Notes: generated by a model not told the origin, from the letters alone. Counted from the first letter of the stretch, positions 11,990 to 23,739 are shown. The stretch: DNA of 64,000 nucleotides from Neocallimastix lanati (nom. inval.) (GCA_016946835.1 JACVTC010000002.1:933501-997500), one strand, 5' to 3'. Numbers and translations: made by a program.

Positions 11990-13330
11990 TTTAGTGTAAA
12001 TAATTTATTTTTTTTGAATTTTTAAACAATTGTGATAAATATGGTGTTAGTATTGGTAATAAAAAATGTTGTGGTGGTCTTTTTGCTGATGATATTTTTC
12101 ACATAGCGCCTAGTGAAAGAAAAATGAAGGCTCTACTCTGGCATATTTTTTGTTGGGTTAATAAAAATGAAATGTCTTTTGGTATCAATGAATGTGCTAC
12201 AATGGTTATTAAACCCTTAAATTTTGTTTTATCTCCTGGTTATGAAGAACCTATATTTCACCTTGGTATGTATTCTATCCCTAAAGCATCTGTGTATATT
12301 TACTTAGGTATCCCCTTCAGTAATGAATTTTCCCTTGAGCCTAATATCATATGAATACAAAAGTTCGAAAATCTTTATTTTCTTTCTTGAGTTTTTTATC
12401 CAATAATAAAGTTTCATTAACTTTTAAAAGATAAGATCTATTATTCAATCATATATTATTAGCAAAGTTTTATATTTTGCTCCACTTTTAGGTTCAAACA
12501 AAAACAATTCTAAGAATGTACAATCTTTAATTAACACAGCATTTTTATGGTGCATTGATTCTGACTCCTCGAACAAGGAAAATTATCTTAACATTGAAAA
12601 GAAGAAAAAATGTAAAAATTATATTAAAAAGGAACTCAACGGTTAGTGTTCATGCCTTATCTCGTGATCTTCAAGTATTTCCAATTGCTGGCTTTTGTGC
12701 TTCTTTTCAAATAAAATGCTTTTGTAAATGGAGAAATTCTAAATGTATTATTAAAGATCCCCTTTCTTAGAAGTGGAAAACAATTAGAATCAGAGTTCCA
12801 TTCATCAGGGAAGTCACTGCTGAAATAGATTGATTAATGTCGTATGATTCCTGAGAAGAAGAAGAAGAATTGTTTTAGTATTCCTTTCCAATAATTTTCA
12901 TTAAGAATATGGTCGATTATATCAGAAGCAAAGTTCTTTATACTGTTCTGCAAAACGGTTGAGTTGATCATCTTGATATACTGGAACATTACCCACTTTA
13001 TCTTTAATGTACATAGGTGTTTAAGAAAAAAAAAGAAAGAACGGTTAGAGATTATCTTAAGTTCAGAACAACCATATTAATCATCATTTATTAAAAAACA
13101 TTCACCATTGAAAGGAATCAAATTTTTAAATCTTTTTATCCTAATAGTTCTCTTAATACTAATGATATAATTAAAAAATGTAAAAATCACTAATCTAAAA
13201 TAGTCATAACATTAGTAAGATATTTACGAAGCCCCACAAATTATTAAATAGGGAAAGAAAACTTTCTCGAAGGTGATTGAAAAATATTATTAATAAAAAA
13301 ATCCTCTTTCCACCCAACTTATCATTTTTT
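11990..13330 (+). mobile_element. LINE fragment A: reverse-transcriptase motif C to C-terminal region
   Basis: The translation near 12025-12350 reads CDKYGVSIG, then GGLFADDIFHIAPSERK, then a frame ending in LGIPFSNEF. FADD is the non-LTR form of the catalytic Y/F-A-D-D motif of reverse transcriptase; the following W, FGINECATM and LG.PFS match the thumb side of LINE polymerases. Further pieces in other frames continue to about 12830 (SVHALSRDLQVFPI, CKWRNSKCIIKDPLS, KWKTIRIRVPFIREV), after which only fragments remain. There are in-frame stops (for example the TGA that closes the 12124-12354 frame) and several frame changes, and the 5' half including the endonuclease is missing. It is a dead non-LTR element fragment. 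Confidence 0.75.
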
Positions 13331-13439
13331 TTTTTTTTTTTTTTTAAGACTATGAAGAGAATTCACTTCCAGTACTTTATTAAATAGATTAAAATATTTT
13401 TATGTATTACATTTAATTATAAAGAAATACATTATATAA

Positions 13440-14063
13440 TTAAAAGTTAAAAAAATAAAATATATGTAAAAGATTAAGTAAAATAAAAAATAATAAAAAG
13501 TTAAGAATTAACAAATTTTTATTAATCAAAGAAAATTTAATGTAATAAAAAATAAAAATAAGTTTAAGAGTTAAAAAAAATTCGGTGTGATGTATACTGC
13601 GAGTAGTATACATCACACCGAATTTTTTTTCATGATCACCAGTTAAGTCTAAAATATTAAAACAAAGAAGTGACATCTTTAAAATAGATATTGTGGTATC
13701 CACTAAACTCTCCCCTGAACCACAAGAAAGATCATCAAAAATTGAATTACTTACTATAGGTTCTTTGTTCAGAACTGTACTGTTAGTTAATGTGTATTGA
13801 TGAGAATTAACAGGAGTTCTAACTGCACTATTCCTTTGCCATATCGGTATGACGTCGGCACTCTTGGTAATGAAAGTGTTTTTGCTAAACCTCTCAAAAA
13901 GTAACTCAAGAAAGCTACTGATGATTGGTATTGTATTAACAAGATACTCCGTCAGCCCCACAATATACGGAACAGTAGACTCCTGTGAACTTTTTAGAAG
14001 TTGTTCACTTAAATGTTCCCCAGTATCGAATTGTAGCTCATCTAAAGCTGAAATCCCCCCCAA
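13440..14063 (-). pseudogene. Unassigned 207-codon frame, probably transposon-derived
   Basis: The minus-strand frame has a less A+T-biased upstream half (about 13640-14063) with complex sequence such as LTEYLVNTIPIISSFLELL and PIWQRNSAVRTPVNSHQYT, and then degrades into poly-Phe/Leu composition after a perfect hairpin at 13573-13630. The strand is uncertain: a plus-strand frame at 13849-14109 is also open. It lies between two LINE fragments, so a displaced LINE segment is the simplest idea, but no motif was recognised. Confidence 0.35.
13573..13630. repeat. Perfect 26-bp inverted repeat with 6-base loop
   Basis: The left arm is A8 followed by TTCGGTGTGATGTATACT, the loop is GCGAGT, and the right arm is the exact reverse complement ending in T8. 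Arms this long and perfect are not expected by chance even at this composition. It resembles a fold-back insertion or a strong hairpin terminator flanked by A and T runs. Confidence 0.9.
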
Positions 14064-14224
14064 GAAGGAATGTATAAATATACCTGTTTATGAAATTTTC
14101 ATATTCTAAAATATTAGAATAAGAAAGAAGTAAGGAAAGATTCCTTTCTTTATTGGCAAATATAATGAATAAATTATCTATAAAATCTAAATATTTACAT
14201 CGACATAAAGAAAAGGTAAAGCAT

Positions 14225-14650
14225 TCAAATATTCAATGGATAAATGATTGTTGATTGTTCACCTTTTCCACAACAAGGGCAGAATTTAGGATAGTCGTCA
14301 GAAACTCTACCACTTCTTATTGCAATAGTTGTATTATATTTGTAACCAGCTCTTAATTTTAAGATCCAGTTAAAACCTAAACTTAAATGAGGGTATTCAA
14401 GACTGAGCTTGAATACATTTCTAATATTTATAAATTTGAAGTTATCATAATTCATACCTTTAATTCCTTGGAATTTATCAACATCAGACCAATATGATTC
14501 AATAACATCTTTGAATTTAGCAATATTCTTTTTTTTAATTTTCTTGTAGAGCATCAGTGATTTTTTCGACCAAGAATAACGTAGCATAGAAGGGATATGG
14601 TTTATGAGATCTTTCAGATTGTAATAATTACAGTGGAATTTCACTTATCA
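14225..14650 (-). mobile_element. LINE fragment B: C-terminal zinc-knuckle region
   Basis: A 139-codon minus-strand frame ends with SGRVSDDYPKFCPCCGKGEQST. The C-P-C-C spacing plus upstream LKLRAGYKYNTT fits the Cys-rich segment found after the reverse transcriptase in many LINEs. Only the C-terminal part is present. It lies head-to-head with the plus-strand LINE fragment that begins about 20 bp further on, so the two are separate pieces or an inverted rearrangement. Confidence 0.6.
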
Positions 14651-14664
14651 ATGTAAGATTAAAG

Positions 14665-15010
14665 AATTTTGTCACAAATAATCTCTAAAAGAATTTCGGA
14701 CTATGATTTTTCTTATAGAATTATTAGACTAGAACAGTTTGGTTTTAGAAATAAAGAAGAATGTATTAATTTATTTGTTTCCATTCATAAAATTTACAAA
14801 AGAAGAAAATTTAATGATCAGTTAACCTTTCTTGCTTTTCTTGACCTCTCTCAAGCTTATGATTCTTGGAAAAATACCGAAGGTTTACAAGGAAAATGTT
14901 CATTATTTAGTTATTCCTACGATTAGATCATTTAAATACAAGAAGTATAAATTTGGATTAAAAAAATTTATTCAATGTCTATCTTTTAAAATATTCACAA
15001 TTATTTTTTT

Positions 15011-15044
<34 letters not shown>

Positions 15045-15470
15045 GATTGGACGGATTAAATGTATATTTAAATTGATGTGAAATTTTATGTTAAAAGCAA
15101 ATTGGTATCGGAATGTTACCCAACATACCGTCTTTGTTGTTATGAAAGAAAGAGTATACCAAATTTTACACGCTGGATACTAAATTTTTATTAATTTTTC
15201 TCTGATTGTTTATGAGAAATCTTTGAACATTCCTGATGGTAAAGAGAAAGTTTTAAATGATTATATTAATTTTACGTACTGTGCTACCTTCTTGGCAGAT
15301 ATGCAGTATATGTAATCTTAAAGATTAGTTCGGGAGAAAAAAGATGTTTTATAAGTAATATCTTTCAATTACCTTTGAGGGTGTCTTTTTTCCAGATTTT
15401 ATATTTTGTGGTTTTGCGGAATTTCTTTCTGATGTTATATATATTGTGGTTAGTGATTTTTAAACCATGC
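14665..15470 (+). mobile_element. LINE fragment C: reverse-transcriptase motif A region
   Basis: The frame from 14669 reads IISKRISDYDF, RLEQFGFRNKEECIN and LTFLAFLDLSQAYDSW. F-x-D-x-x-x-A-Y-D-S is reverse-transcriptase motif A of non-LTR elements, and QFGFR is the conserved segment before it. After motif A the coding quality falls off quickly; a poly(T) of more than 25 bases lies at about 15006-15045, and later pieces are only short open stretches. It leads into a 3' tail that recurs elsewhere in the window, so it is the best anchor for the tail family. Confidence 0.7.
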
Positions 15471-15735
15471 AATTTATATACCCTTAGAACTATCGTTGTC
15501 AAGGGCGTGTCGATGTCGAAATGATAAGATAAATAATAATAAATTATGATACAGATTTAAATAGTATCAACATGGTGCTATCATCGATAAATGGGAAAAG
15601 TTTGAGGTCATTTCGTCCTCGAAATTCATAACATAGTTTTTTAATATTAAAGTTAAAAATATTATGTATTTTATTTTCATGTATTTTTTTTTTTTTTAAT
15701 AAATATTATTAAATAAAGTTTATTCCTACTTTAAA
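15470..15735 (+). repeat. LINE 3' tail, full copy
   Basis: Begins near TTTATATACCCTTAGAAC, continues with ATCGTTGTCAAGGGCG, GTCGATGTCGAAATGATAAG, GATACAGATTTAAATAGTA and ends AATATTATTAAATAAAGTTT with an A9 run. It corresponds block by block to 430-685 and, in shortened form, to 15740-16015. Confidence 0.65.
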
Positions 15736-15739
15736 AAAA

Positions 15740-16015
15740 AAGTTCACAAGAGCGTCGACATAGAAACAATAAGATAAAAAGTAATTTTTAAATTCGAATG
15801 AAAATAATAATTTATAAGAAATTATCAATGAACTTGAAGAGTTAAAGTTGGAGGCCTTCTCGAAACTCATAAGATAGTTTTTTTTTTTTTTTTTTCTTTT
15901 TATAATATTAATATAAAAATTTCATATAATTTTTTTTTTATTTTATAATTTTATATTATTTTTATATATTTTTTAAATGAATATTATTAAATATAGTTTA
16001 TTTCCAGCCAAAAAA
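15740..16015 (+). repeat. LINE 3' tail, second partial copy in tandem
   Basis: Starts inside the tail at GTTCACAAGAGCGTCGACAT, keeps AGAAACAATAAGATAAA, GAACTTGAAGAGTTAAAG and TCTCGAAACTCATAA, and ends AATATTATTAAATATAGTTT with an A-rich run. It directly follows the first tail, as if a 5'-truncated copy had landed in or beside the poly(A) of its relative. Confidence 0.6.
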
Positions 16016-16812
16016 AATAATAAATTTTAATATATTTAATAACTATGATTAACTAACTAATAACTCTTTTTTTTTTTTTTTTTTTTTTTATTTTTTTTTT
16101 TTTTATTTTTTATAAAATAAAATAAAACTATAAAATTATAAAGATTATAAAGATTATAAAAATATAATTTTAAAAAAATTTTTTTTTTGATTGATTTAGC
16201 AAAAAAAAAAAAAATTCAAAATATTTCACTTAATTTAGTGAAAGGAACACCATACAATAAAATTTGTAGATATTATTTAATTCACATCATTGACAAAATT
16301 TAAAAAAAAAAAATTTTTTTAATAAATATAACATTATTTTTTTATAATAAAAATTTTAAATTATTAATAATTTTATGCTATTAAATATTTTATTATAATT
16401 TTCATTTTATTTATAATTACTTTTTTTGTACCAATTTTCACATATTTAGCCATAATTAAAATTCCGTATATACTCAATTATTTTTTTGATTGGTATAAAA
16501 AAGAAAAAAACCTTTCTTCATTTAGGGATACAACGTCATTTAGACAAATATAAACCATTTAACCTTGTTTTTTTATAATAAAAAAATTTTAATTATTTAA
16601 TTTTCAATAATTTTAATTAATTTTATTTAAAAAATTTTTTATTATATCAAAATTAATAATATATATTTTATAATAATAATATTTGAATTTTTCATAATGC
16701 TATTTGCAAAACTATATTCATATATTATCGAAGTCTAATATAAATTAAGATTATAAGATATACATATTTAAACTAATGATTGTGCATAATTGTTTTATTC
16801 ATATTATTATAA

Positions 16813-16846
<34 letters not shown>

Positions 16847-17071
16847 GATTTTTCTGATGAATTTGTATTAATATAAAATGTATAATTTGAGGATTATTAC
16901 ATATTTAAAATTTATATTTTATATATTTTTTTATTATATTTTAAATAAAAAATAATAACTTTGAAAAGAAAAGGAAAAAATAATATAGAAAAAAAAAAGG
17001 AAATAAAATTATAAAGTTTTGAAAAAAAATATAAAAAGATTTAATTAAAAAGAACCATATATTTAACACCA

Positions 17072-17102
<31 letters not shown>

Positions 17103-17321
17103 AAAATAAATAAATGAATGCTAATTTCTAATTACCTTTATATATTTTAAGATATTTCATAAAAAACTTTATATCGTTAAATTTTTTTTTATTTTATTCT
17201 ATTTCACTTTATTTTTATTATTTTTGTTTTAATTTATCTAATTTTTATATTATTTATATAATATAGTAATTTAAATAATAAGTGTTTTATTTTAAATAAT
17301 TACTGAATAATAAAAGTTTAA

Positions 17322-17364
<43 letters not shown>

Positions 17365-17450
17365 GTAAATAAATAAATTTATTAGGATAAAAAAAAATTA
17401 AGGTTAAGTTTTTATTTTAATTTTATTTTTAATTTTATCTTTATTTATAT

Positions 17451-17493
<43 letters not shown>

Positions 17494-17725
17494 TATTATT
17501 TCGTAAAAAAAATGTATTTTTAATATTTAAATTGTTTTAAAATATAAAAGAATTTTTTATTTATATCTATATCTATATATCTAATATTTATTTGCAATAG
17601 AATATCTCAAAATAAATAAATAAATAAATAAATATAAAAAAAAAAAAAGAGAGAGATTATAAAATCAAAATAATAATCGAATTTATTTCTACTACTACTT
17701 CTAATAATAATAATTATATAACATT
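16016..17725. other. A+T-rich spacer before the first seven-helix gene
   Basis: No gene seen. It contains poly(T) runs (about 16064-16105, 17071-17098 and 17452-17489), an (AAAT)n run at about 17318-17376 and short TATC repeats near 17560. The last 100 bp before the ATG at 17726 are ACT/AAT-rich and probably form the 5' leader. Confidence 0.55.
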
Positions 17726-18724
17726 ATGGGATTTGTGATATTAAATAAAAATTCACCTGAAACAAATACTTGTAATCATAAGGATTATAATAGTTTTTTT
17801 CAAGGAATTAATAGTCAATTTAGAGATTCTTTTTTCTTTTCATTTATTATTCAGTTTATTCTAGTATGTCGTATGTATTTCAATGTGGGTAATAGAAAAT
17901 ATTGGAATGTATTGTTTTATTCATCTTTAGCAGGATTAATTGGCTCTGTCATTGAAAATTCAACTATTGCTTTTATTTGTCGAAAAAGTCAAGAAGGGAA
18001 TATGACTAAAGTCTATACATTTTTTATTCAGGAAATTTTTTGGATTATTAATGAATACTCAGTACCTTATTTAAATTTGATAAGAATGAAATCCATTTCA
18101 GAAGGAAAAATAGTACAAATAATTCAATGGGTTATTTATATTCTTTTTTTCCCATTTACAGTGGCAAGAGTGCATATTGGTTACTGTCGTTTGATGGAAG
18201 GTGTATTAAATTCTAAAGCATCAGAAAGAAGTCATGGTATTGCCTTTGGAATAATGGGAATTGCGGATGTTGTATGTACTTTGACGCTTCTTTATCTATT
18301 AAGAAATGAAAATAATGATGAGAATAATAATAATGTGCATTCTTCCAGTATTATATTAAAAGTTTCTTCCGTAATTGTTCAATATATTAAACATTCCAAT
18401 TATATTGTATTAATATTCGTGGATATAGTTAGTTTTATTCTTTCTTTTTTATATATCTTCTCAACCTGTATTGTATCTGACCCTAACTTTGAAAGCTCAC
18501 CAATGCCATTTCATTGTTTAAAATGCGTTTTTATTTTGATTTTAGCAGTGGATGCTATGGTTTACAAATATGATATATGTGATGAGATTGAAATGAATCA
18601 ACAACAGAGTACTTTCTCTTCAGACTTTAAGACACAAAGAGATTGCCAATCCAATCCAAATGTACAAAAATCTAATGAGATAATTCAAAATCCATTAGAT
18701 AATACTTGTAGTGATATGAATTAA
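17726..18724 (+). CDS. Seven-helix membrane protein, paralogue 1 (unrecognised family)
   Basis: Single uninterrupted frame of 332 aa. Seven hydrophobic segments can be marked at roughly residues 36-52, 60-85, 96-118, 131-151, 171-193, 224-250 and 262-280, with a short N-terminus containing NSPETNTC and a polar C-terminal tail of about 50 residues. Motifs shared with the two paralogues downstream include YWxV near helix 2, ExFWIxxEYSxPYLNL in helix 3, MEGVLNxK-SE-xHG before helix 5, IAD in helix 5, and SSPMPFHC-K then ILAVDAM in helix 7. Glu77, Glu103, Glu110, Arg148, His170, Asp181, Asp233, His263 and Asp276 lie in or beside helices. Size and topology are receptor-like, but no known receptor motif was recognised; a channel, transporter or enzyme is equally possible. 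Confidence 0.8.
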   Translation: MGFVILNKNSPETNTCNHKDYNSFFQGINSQFRDSFFFSFIIQFILVCRMYFNVGNRKYWNVLFYSSLAGLIGSVIENSTIAFICRKSQEGNMTKVYTFFIQEIFWIINEYSVPYLNLIRMKSISEGKIVQIIQWVIYILFFPFTVARVHIGYCRLMEGVLNSKASERSHGIAFGIMGIADVVCTLTLLYLLRNENNDENNNNVHSSSIILKVSSVIVQYIKHSNYIVLIFVDIVSFILSFLYIFSTCIVSDPNFESSPMPFHCLKCVFILILAVDAMVYKYDICDEIEMNQQQSTFSSDFKTQRDCQSNPNVQKSNEIIQNPLDNTCSDMN

Positions 18725-19465
18725 AATCAATACTCTAATATTTTAACTATCACTGGATAATATAATTACAAAATTATAATAATTCATACTTACATACTAA
18801 TAATAATCATAATAATGAATATTAATAATAATAATGAATACTAAAAAAAAATAATAATAAAGAATAATAATAGTTCAAGCGAATAATAATAATAATACAC
18901 AATAATAATAATAATAATAATATTAAAGACAAAACAATAACTAATTATATTAGTTTTATTCTTTAAAAAATAATACATAAAACATTAATACTATCAATAA
19001 TACCAAAAATAAAAAATAAAAAATATTAATTAAAATTAATATATGAAGAAGGCAATAGGAACTCTTAGTTCGTCCTTTATATGTATCAAAGTAAATATAT
19101 ACTAATAACGGGCCACTTCGACTCAAACAATTCCCTTTGCAAGGCGATATGAAATTAACATGAAATTAATACCAAATAAATATTTATATAATTTTAATAA
19201 TAAAAGTGATTTTTTATTTAATTGTATATTTTCATATAATTCATTTAAATTATATATAAAGATATAATTATATTATATATAATCTTAATATATAAATGAA
19301 TAAGGGAATAAACGAATAAATAAAAATTTTGTATATTTAAAATTATCTTTAAAATTTTATCTTTAAAATTTTATCTTTAAAATTTTATCTCTATTTTTAA
19401 AGTTTGTAATTTAATTTATTTAGGGAGTTGCAAAAAAACATATCTTATTTATTTTTGTTAAAATA
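18725..19465. other. Spacer with AAT repeats and a less A+T-rich island
   Basis: AAT-type repeats lie at about 18780-18930. The stretch 19045-19160 is more balanced in composition (GGAACTCTTAGTTCGTCC, CGGGCCACTTCGACTC, CCCTTTGCAAGGCGAT). On the minus strand, GTCGAAGTGGCC is similar to TTCGAAGTGACC at 21740, so it may be a fragment of a short dispersed element. No gene seen. Confidence 0.4.
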
Positions 19466-19469
19466 TGTG

Positions 19470-19665
19470 AAATGTATGAAAAATAAGCTTCAAATGAAAT
19501 GAAATATATTGAAATATAAATATTGTATAAGTCACAATGTATTAATACAAAAGCATTTAATTTATAATAATTAAGTGTTATTAACTCTTTATCATAAAAT
19601 ATATTAATAAAATTAAATTATTAACCCAAATTTAACCCAAAATTCACTACTCTTAACAATTTTTA
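19470..19665 (+). repeat. Dispersed repeat family C, copy 2
   Basis: Contains ATAAGTCACAATGTATTAATA, GCATTTAATTTATAATAATT, TAACTCTTTATCATAAAATA and TATTAATAAAATT in the same order as the copy near 1.6 kb. The word ATAAGTCACAATGT also appears on the minus strand near 29.17 kb, extending the family upstream. Confidence 0.45.
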
Positions 19666-20364
19666 TTTTTTTATTTAATTTATTTTATATATACTATATA
19701 TTATTTTATTAATTTTTTTTTTTTTTTTATTGTATTATTTTATTCATAACATTAAAACTTATTAATTTTTATTTAATTTATTATATTATTGCATTAACTA
19801 TTATTAAATAAAATAAATTTTCTTATACATAAATAAATATATATATTTATGTTTTTTTATGTTTTTTATATTTTTTTTTTTTTATATTTCCATTACCCCT
19901 AACTTTTTTAAATAATTTAATTTTAAAGTTAATATTTAATTTTTTTTAAGTTTATTTATCTCATAAATTTTCGAAAATAAATTATAATAAAAATTAGTAT
20001 TATATTTGAATTATTATTCAAATAATTATAATTAAAGTATTTAAAACAGGGTAACTTTGTAAAATATTTAAAATAATCGAATTATATAAATTTTACCATT
20101 ATATAAAAATAGACATAATATAATATATATATCATCAATATTAAAAAAATAAATAAATAGTAAACCAATAAAATAATTTTTATAATATTTAAAATAATAA
20201 TTATAATAATAATTATATATATATATTTTTTGTAAATATTTCTTTTTAATTTTTTTTTTTCCATCTAATTTAAATATATTTTAAAAACTATCTTTTTTAA
20301 GATATTAACAATAATTTAATTTTTTTTAATAAAATAAGTAATAGAAATATTTAAGGGGAAAAAA
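19666..20364. other. A+T-rich spacer before the second seven-helix gene
   Basis: No gene seen; poly(T) and TA-rich stretches only. The bases just before the ATG at 20365 are AAGGGGAAAAAA. Confidence 0.55.
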
Positions 20365-21249
20365 ATGGGTTTAGAGATTATTGATAAAAATTCACCTGAA
20401 ACTAATACTTGTTATAATAAAAATTATACAAGTTTTTATCAAGGAGTAAATGAAGAATTTAGAGATACCTTTTTTTTTGCATATATAATTCAATTTATGA
20501 TCATCGCTCTTATTTACTTTAATATGGGTAAAGGTATATATTGGAAAGTTTTACTTTACGCATCATTAATTGGTTTACTTGGGGGGATTATAGAGCATTG
20601 TACATTAGCTTACATTTGTGAAGCTTCTCAAAAAGAAAAAAAAACAAGAGTATTTACTTTTTTCATTTGTGAATTTTTTTGGATTGTAGGTGAATATTCA
20701 ATACCTTATTTAAATTTATTAAAAATGGAGACTATTGCTGAAAGAAAGTCAAAACGAACTATTGAATGGATTGTGTATTTTTTTTTCATTCCTTTTGTGA
20801 TAGCAAGGTTAATTGATGGATATGATCGTATGATGGAAGGTGTTTTAAATACAAAAATATCGGAACGATGTCATGGGGTTGCGTATGGATCAATTGCTAT
20901 TGCCGATATTTCTTGTACTATTGGAATAATTTATTTTATTAATAAAAAAATTAATAGAGGTTTAATAAGTTACACTACCCTTGGGAAGTATTTTATGAAT
21001 TCTAGTTACACTACTTTAATTTTAGTTGATATTGTTTCAGTTTTTTTATCAATATTGTATTTAGTGACGACACTTTCTGGATCAGATAGTGATTTTTCAA
21101 GTTCACCTATGCCATTTCATTGCCTTAAAACTGACTTTTTATTGATATTGGCTGTTGATGCTATGATATTTAGAGGAGATATTAAAAATGTCAATAGTAA
21201 ATCAACATATTTTGATAATAGCCACTTTCAAACCATTACCAACAAGTAA
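20365..21249 (+). CDS. Seven-helix membrane protein, paralogue 2 (unrecognised family)
   Basis: Uninterrupted frame of 294 aa, co-oriented with the paralogues at 17.7 and 29.9 kb and closer to the latter. The N-terminal DKNSPETNTC and FYQGVN blocks, seven hydrophobic segments, the helix-2 motif GLLGGIIEHCTLAYIC, the helix-3 motif EFFWIVGEYSIPYLNLLKME, and GYDRMMEGVLNTKISERCHG are all present. It ends with SSPMPFHCLK and ILAVDAMIF plus a short polar tail. Compared with paralogue 1 it lacks about 10 residues in the loop before helix 6 and about 25 at the C-terminus. The MMEGVLNTK block is almost invariant, which suggests a functional loop. The function is unknown; a lineage-specific receptor or transporter family is an inference from topology only. 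Confidence 0.82.
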   Translation: MGLEIIDKNSPETNTCYNKNYTSFYQGVNEEFRDTFFFAYIIQFMIIALIYFNMGKGIYWKVLLYASLIGLLGGIIEHCTLAYICEASQKEKKTRVFTFFICEFFWIVGEYSIPYLNLLKMETIAERKSKRTIEWIVYFFFIPFVIARLIDGYDRMMEGVLNTKISERCHGVAYGSIAIADISCTIGIIYFINKKINRGLISYTTLGKYFMNSSYTTLILVDIVSVFLSILYLVTTLSGSDSDFSSSPMPFHCLKTDFLLILAVDAMIFRGDIKNVNSKSTYFDNSHFQTITNK

Positions 21250-21360
21250 TTTTACGGTTACTAGATCTGGAACAATAAATTATATTTCTTAAAAGTTGTT
21301 CTTTGGTAATAAATACTAATTTATCTTTTCATGTTTAAAAAAATTAAAATAAATAAATAA

Positions 21361-21442
<82 letters not shown>

Positions 21443-21587
21443 ATATTAAATAAACATCAAAAGTTAAAATTCATTAAAAATATAATATAAATTCATATGT
21501 ATATTTAAATATGAATATGGACATAATTATAAAAATATTTATCTATTATTTAAAATTTCATATAATTATAATTTATACCAAATTCCT

Positions 21588-21618
<31 letters not shown>

Positions 21619-22880
21619 CATAACAAATAGAAAAAAAAATAATAATGAGATATAATAAAAATAAATAATAAAAAAGTTCAAATTGTATTAAAGGTAAAAA
21701 TAGAGTTGGTTAGCTCAAAGAATATATCCTCACATTCGAAGTGACCATATCTGGTATAGAAGGCAATATTTTTATAAAATTTATTATAATTTAAATATTA
21801 TAAAATATATATATAATAATTACAATAAAAAAAAAAATAAAAAATCATAACATTAATACATTAATTATTTTTTAATATAATATAGTAATAATAGTAAAAT
21901 ATTTTAACTTTTATATTTGTATATTTAAAGATTTAGTATAAGATTTAGTATAAATATATATATAAATTTATAAATTAGAATTTTATTTATATTAAAAAGG
22001 GTTTAAAAAGATATATATATATATATTTATTTATTATTATTATTATTATTAAATAATAAATATGTTTTTTTTCTTCTTTTTATTATTAATTATTATTATT
22101 ATTATTATTATTTTTAATTGTTTTATTAGAAATTAGTATTAATTAAAAAGCAAATAAATATTTTTATTTAAATAATAATAAAATATTTATGTAAAAAATA
22201 TAAATATAAATCAATTTATATTTATAATGAATGAATAAATAAAAAAATAAAAAATATTATGTAAAAAAAAAAAAAAAAAAAAAATCAAAATATCCAAATT
22301 TATATTTAATATTAATAATATTACTATCATTATTTGGATTTGAATAAAAATTCACTTGAAAAAAAAATACTTTAAATAAAATAAATACTATAACATATCA
22401 AAATTTATTTATATTTATACTTTTTTAGTTCAAAAATATATATAAATATTTTTTAATTTTATTTTTTTTTTATTTTTTTAAAAATAAAGTTTTAATTATT
22501 TAACGAAATTGTTTAATTTCAATTTTTATTCATTTGGTGTGACTTTTTATACAGATATAGTTTTAGCATAAAAATATTTTAAAATAGCATCAGTAAAATG
22601 TTTATAAAAATATCTTTTTAATTATAATATATATATTTATAATAGTTATAATGTAGTATTACATTATATAAACGTATTTCTTTATAGCTATACGCCACAT
22701 TATATGTTATACTATTTACATTAATTTTGTAATGTTTTTAATTTTTATTATATATATAATTATATATAAAACTATTATTATAAAATATATTTTCATTTTT
22801 CAAACTTTCATTAATGAAGTATTTCTAAATTTTGTCATTAGGGAATTATTTAAATACTTTATAAAATCATTAGCTAAATT
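21250..22880. other. A+T-rich spacer
   Basis: No supported gene. It holds a mirror-type microsatellite at 21360-21441, (AAT)n followed by (ATT)n, which is itself able to fold on itself, and an (AT)n run near 21591-21611. It also holds the short less A+T-rich segment at about 21700-21765 (GTTGGTTAGCTC, CATTCGAAGTGACC) discussed under rejected items. The 63-codon frame at 22732 is very Ile/Phe/Leu-rich and looks compositional. Confidence 0.5.
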
Positions 22881-22899
22881 ATTTTTAGGTTTTATTATT

Positions 22900-23735
22900 G
22901 TGATTTTAAAAACCAACAACTAAGAAAATATTACTATTGGATTGGTATGGTTAACAATATGAAAAGAATTATTTCTATGTGTGAAAAATATCAACTTAAT
23001 AAATCTCAACCATATCCAGAATTAACATAAGATATTCCAACTGAAGTGGAAGGACCCTTTATACATATTGAGATTGATATTATTGGACCTCTAGAAAAGA
23101 CTTCTAATATTAGCAAGTACATTATGATAGTAATAGATTATTTTATCAAATTGATAGAAGCTATACTTTCTAAGAATATAACCTCTCATGATGCTATAAA
23201 ATTTCTTATAAATGTTTTTGTAAGACATGATGTACCACAAGCAATTACTATAGATAATAATGTCCAATTTACATCTGATATGACAAAAATATTTCTTGTT
23301 CTTTATAATGTTTACATAAAATTTAGTACTATTTATCATCCAAAAACAAATGGTCTTATTGAAAATTGTATTAAAGAAATTGGTAAATTACTTAAATTAT
23401 TAAGTGAAAAACATAAAAAGTGGGATGAGGTATTACCCTCTTCTCTTTGTGCTCTCATTATTACCTAAAATTCTGTTACTAATCATTCTAGTTTTGAACA
23501 TGTGTATACTCAGATCAACAACTTTTTGATATTGCTGCTAAACCAACTAAAGAGATTAACAAATCTTCTGATGAAATACTCCTTATAAAAATATGTTAAT
23601 CATTATCTTTGAACTATGAAAGCTGCCACAATGCTAAAAATGCAAATATGTATTGGGGCACTAGAAGAAAAGAAAAAAATATAAATACTAAATGTTAAAC
23701 CTGGTGATTTAGTTCTCATAAGAAATTTATCAAGA
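22900..23735 (+). mobile_element. Ty3/gypsy integrase fossil
   Basis: The translation around 23046-23468 contains EIDIIGPLEKTSNISKYIMI, DNNVQFTS and YHPKTNGLIEN, which are the core-domain signatures (D, D, E) of a Ty3/gypsy-type integrase. Just upstream is a segment (YYWIG, CEKYQLNK) that fits the zinc-binding N-terminal region, and downstream, near 23700, PGDLVLIRN fits the C-terminal module. No LTR could be tied to it with confidence. The copy is broken, with several breaks, and reads as an old fossil. Confidence 0.75.
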
Positions 23736-23739
23736 ACCA

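Noticed and set aside
21700-21765. tRNA-like segment GTTGGTTAGCTC ... CATTCGAAGTG
   Set aside because: A- and B-box-like words are present, but no cloverleaf could be drawn. Its similarity to 19.1 kb is short. At most a fragment of a tRNA-derived element.
22732-22923. 63-codon Ile/Phe/Leu-rich frame upstream of the gypsy integrase
   Set aside because: Composition-driven; no motif, and it overlaps the start of the fossil integrase in another frame.
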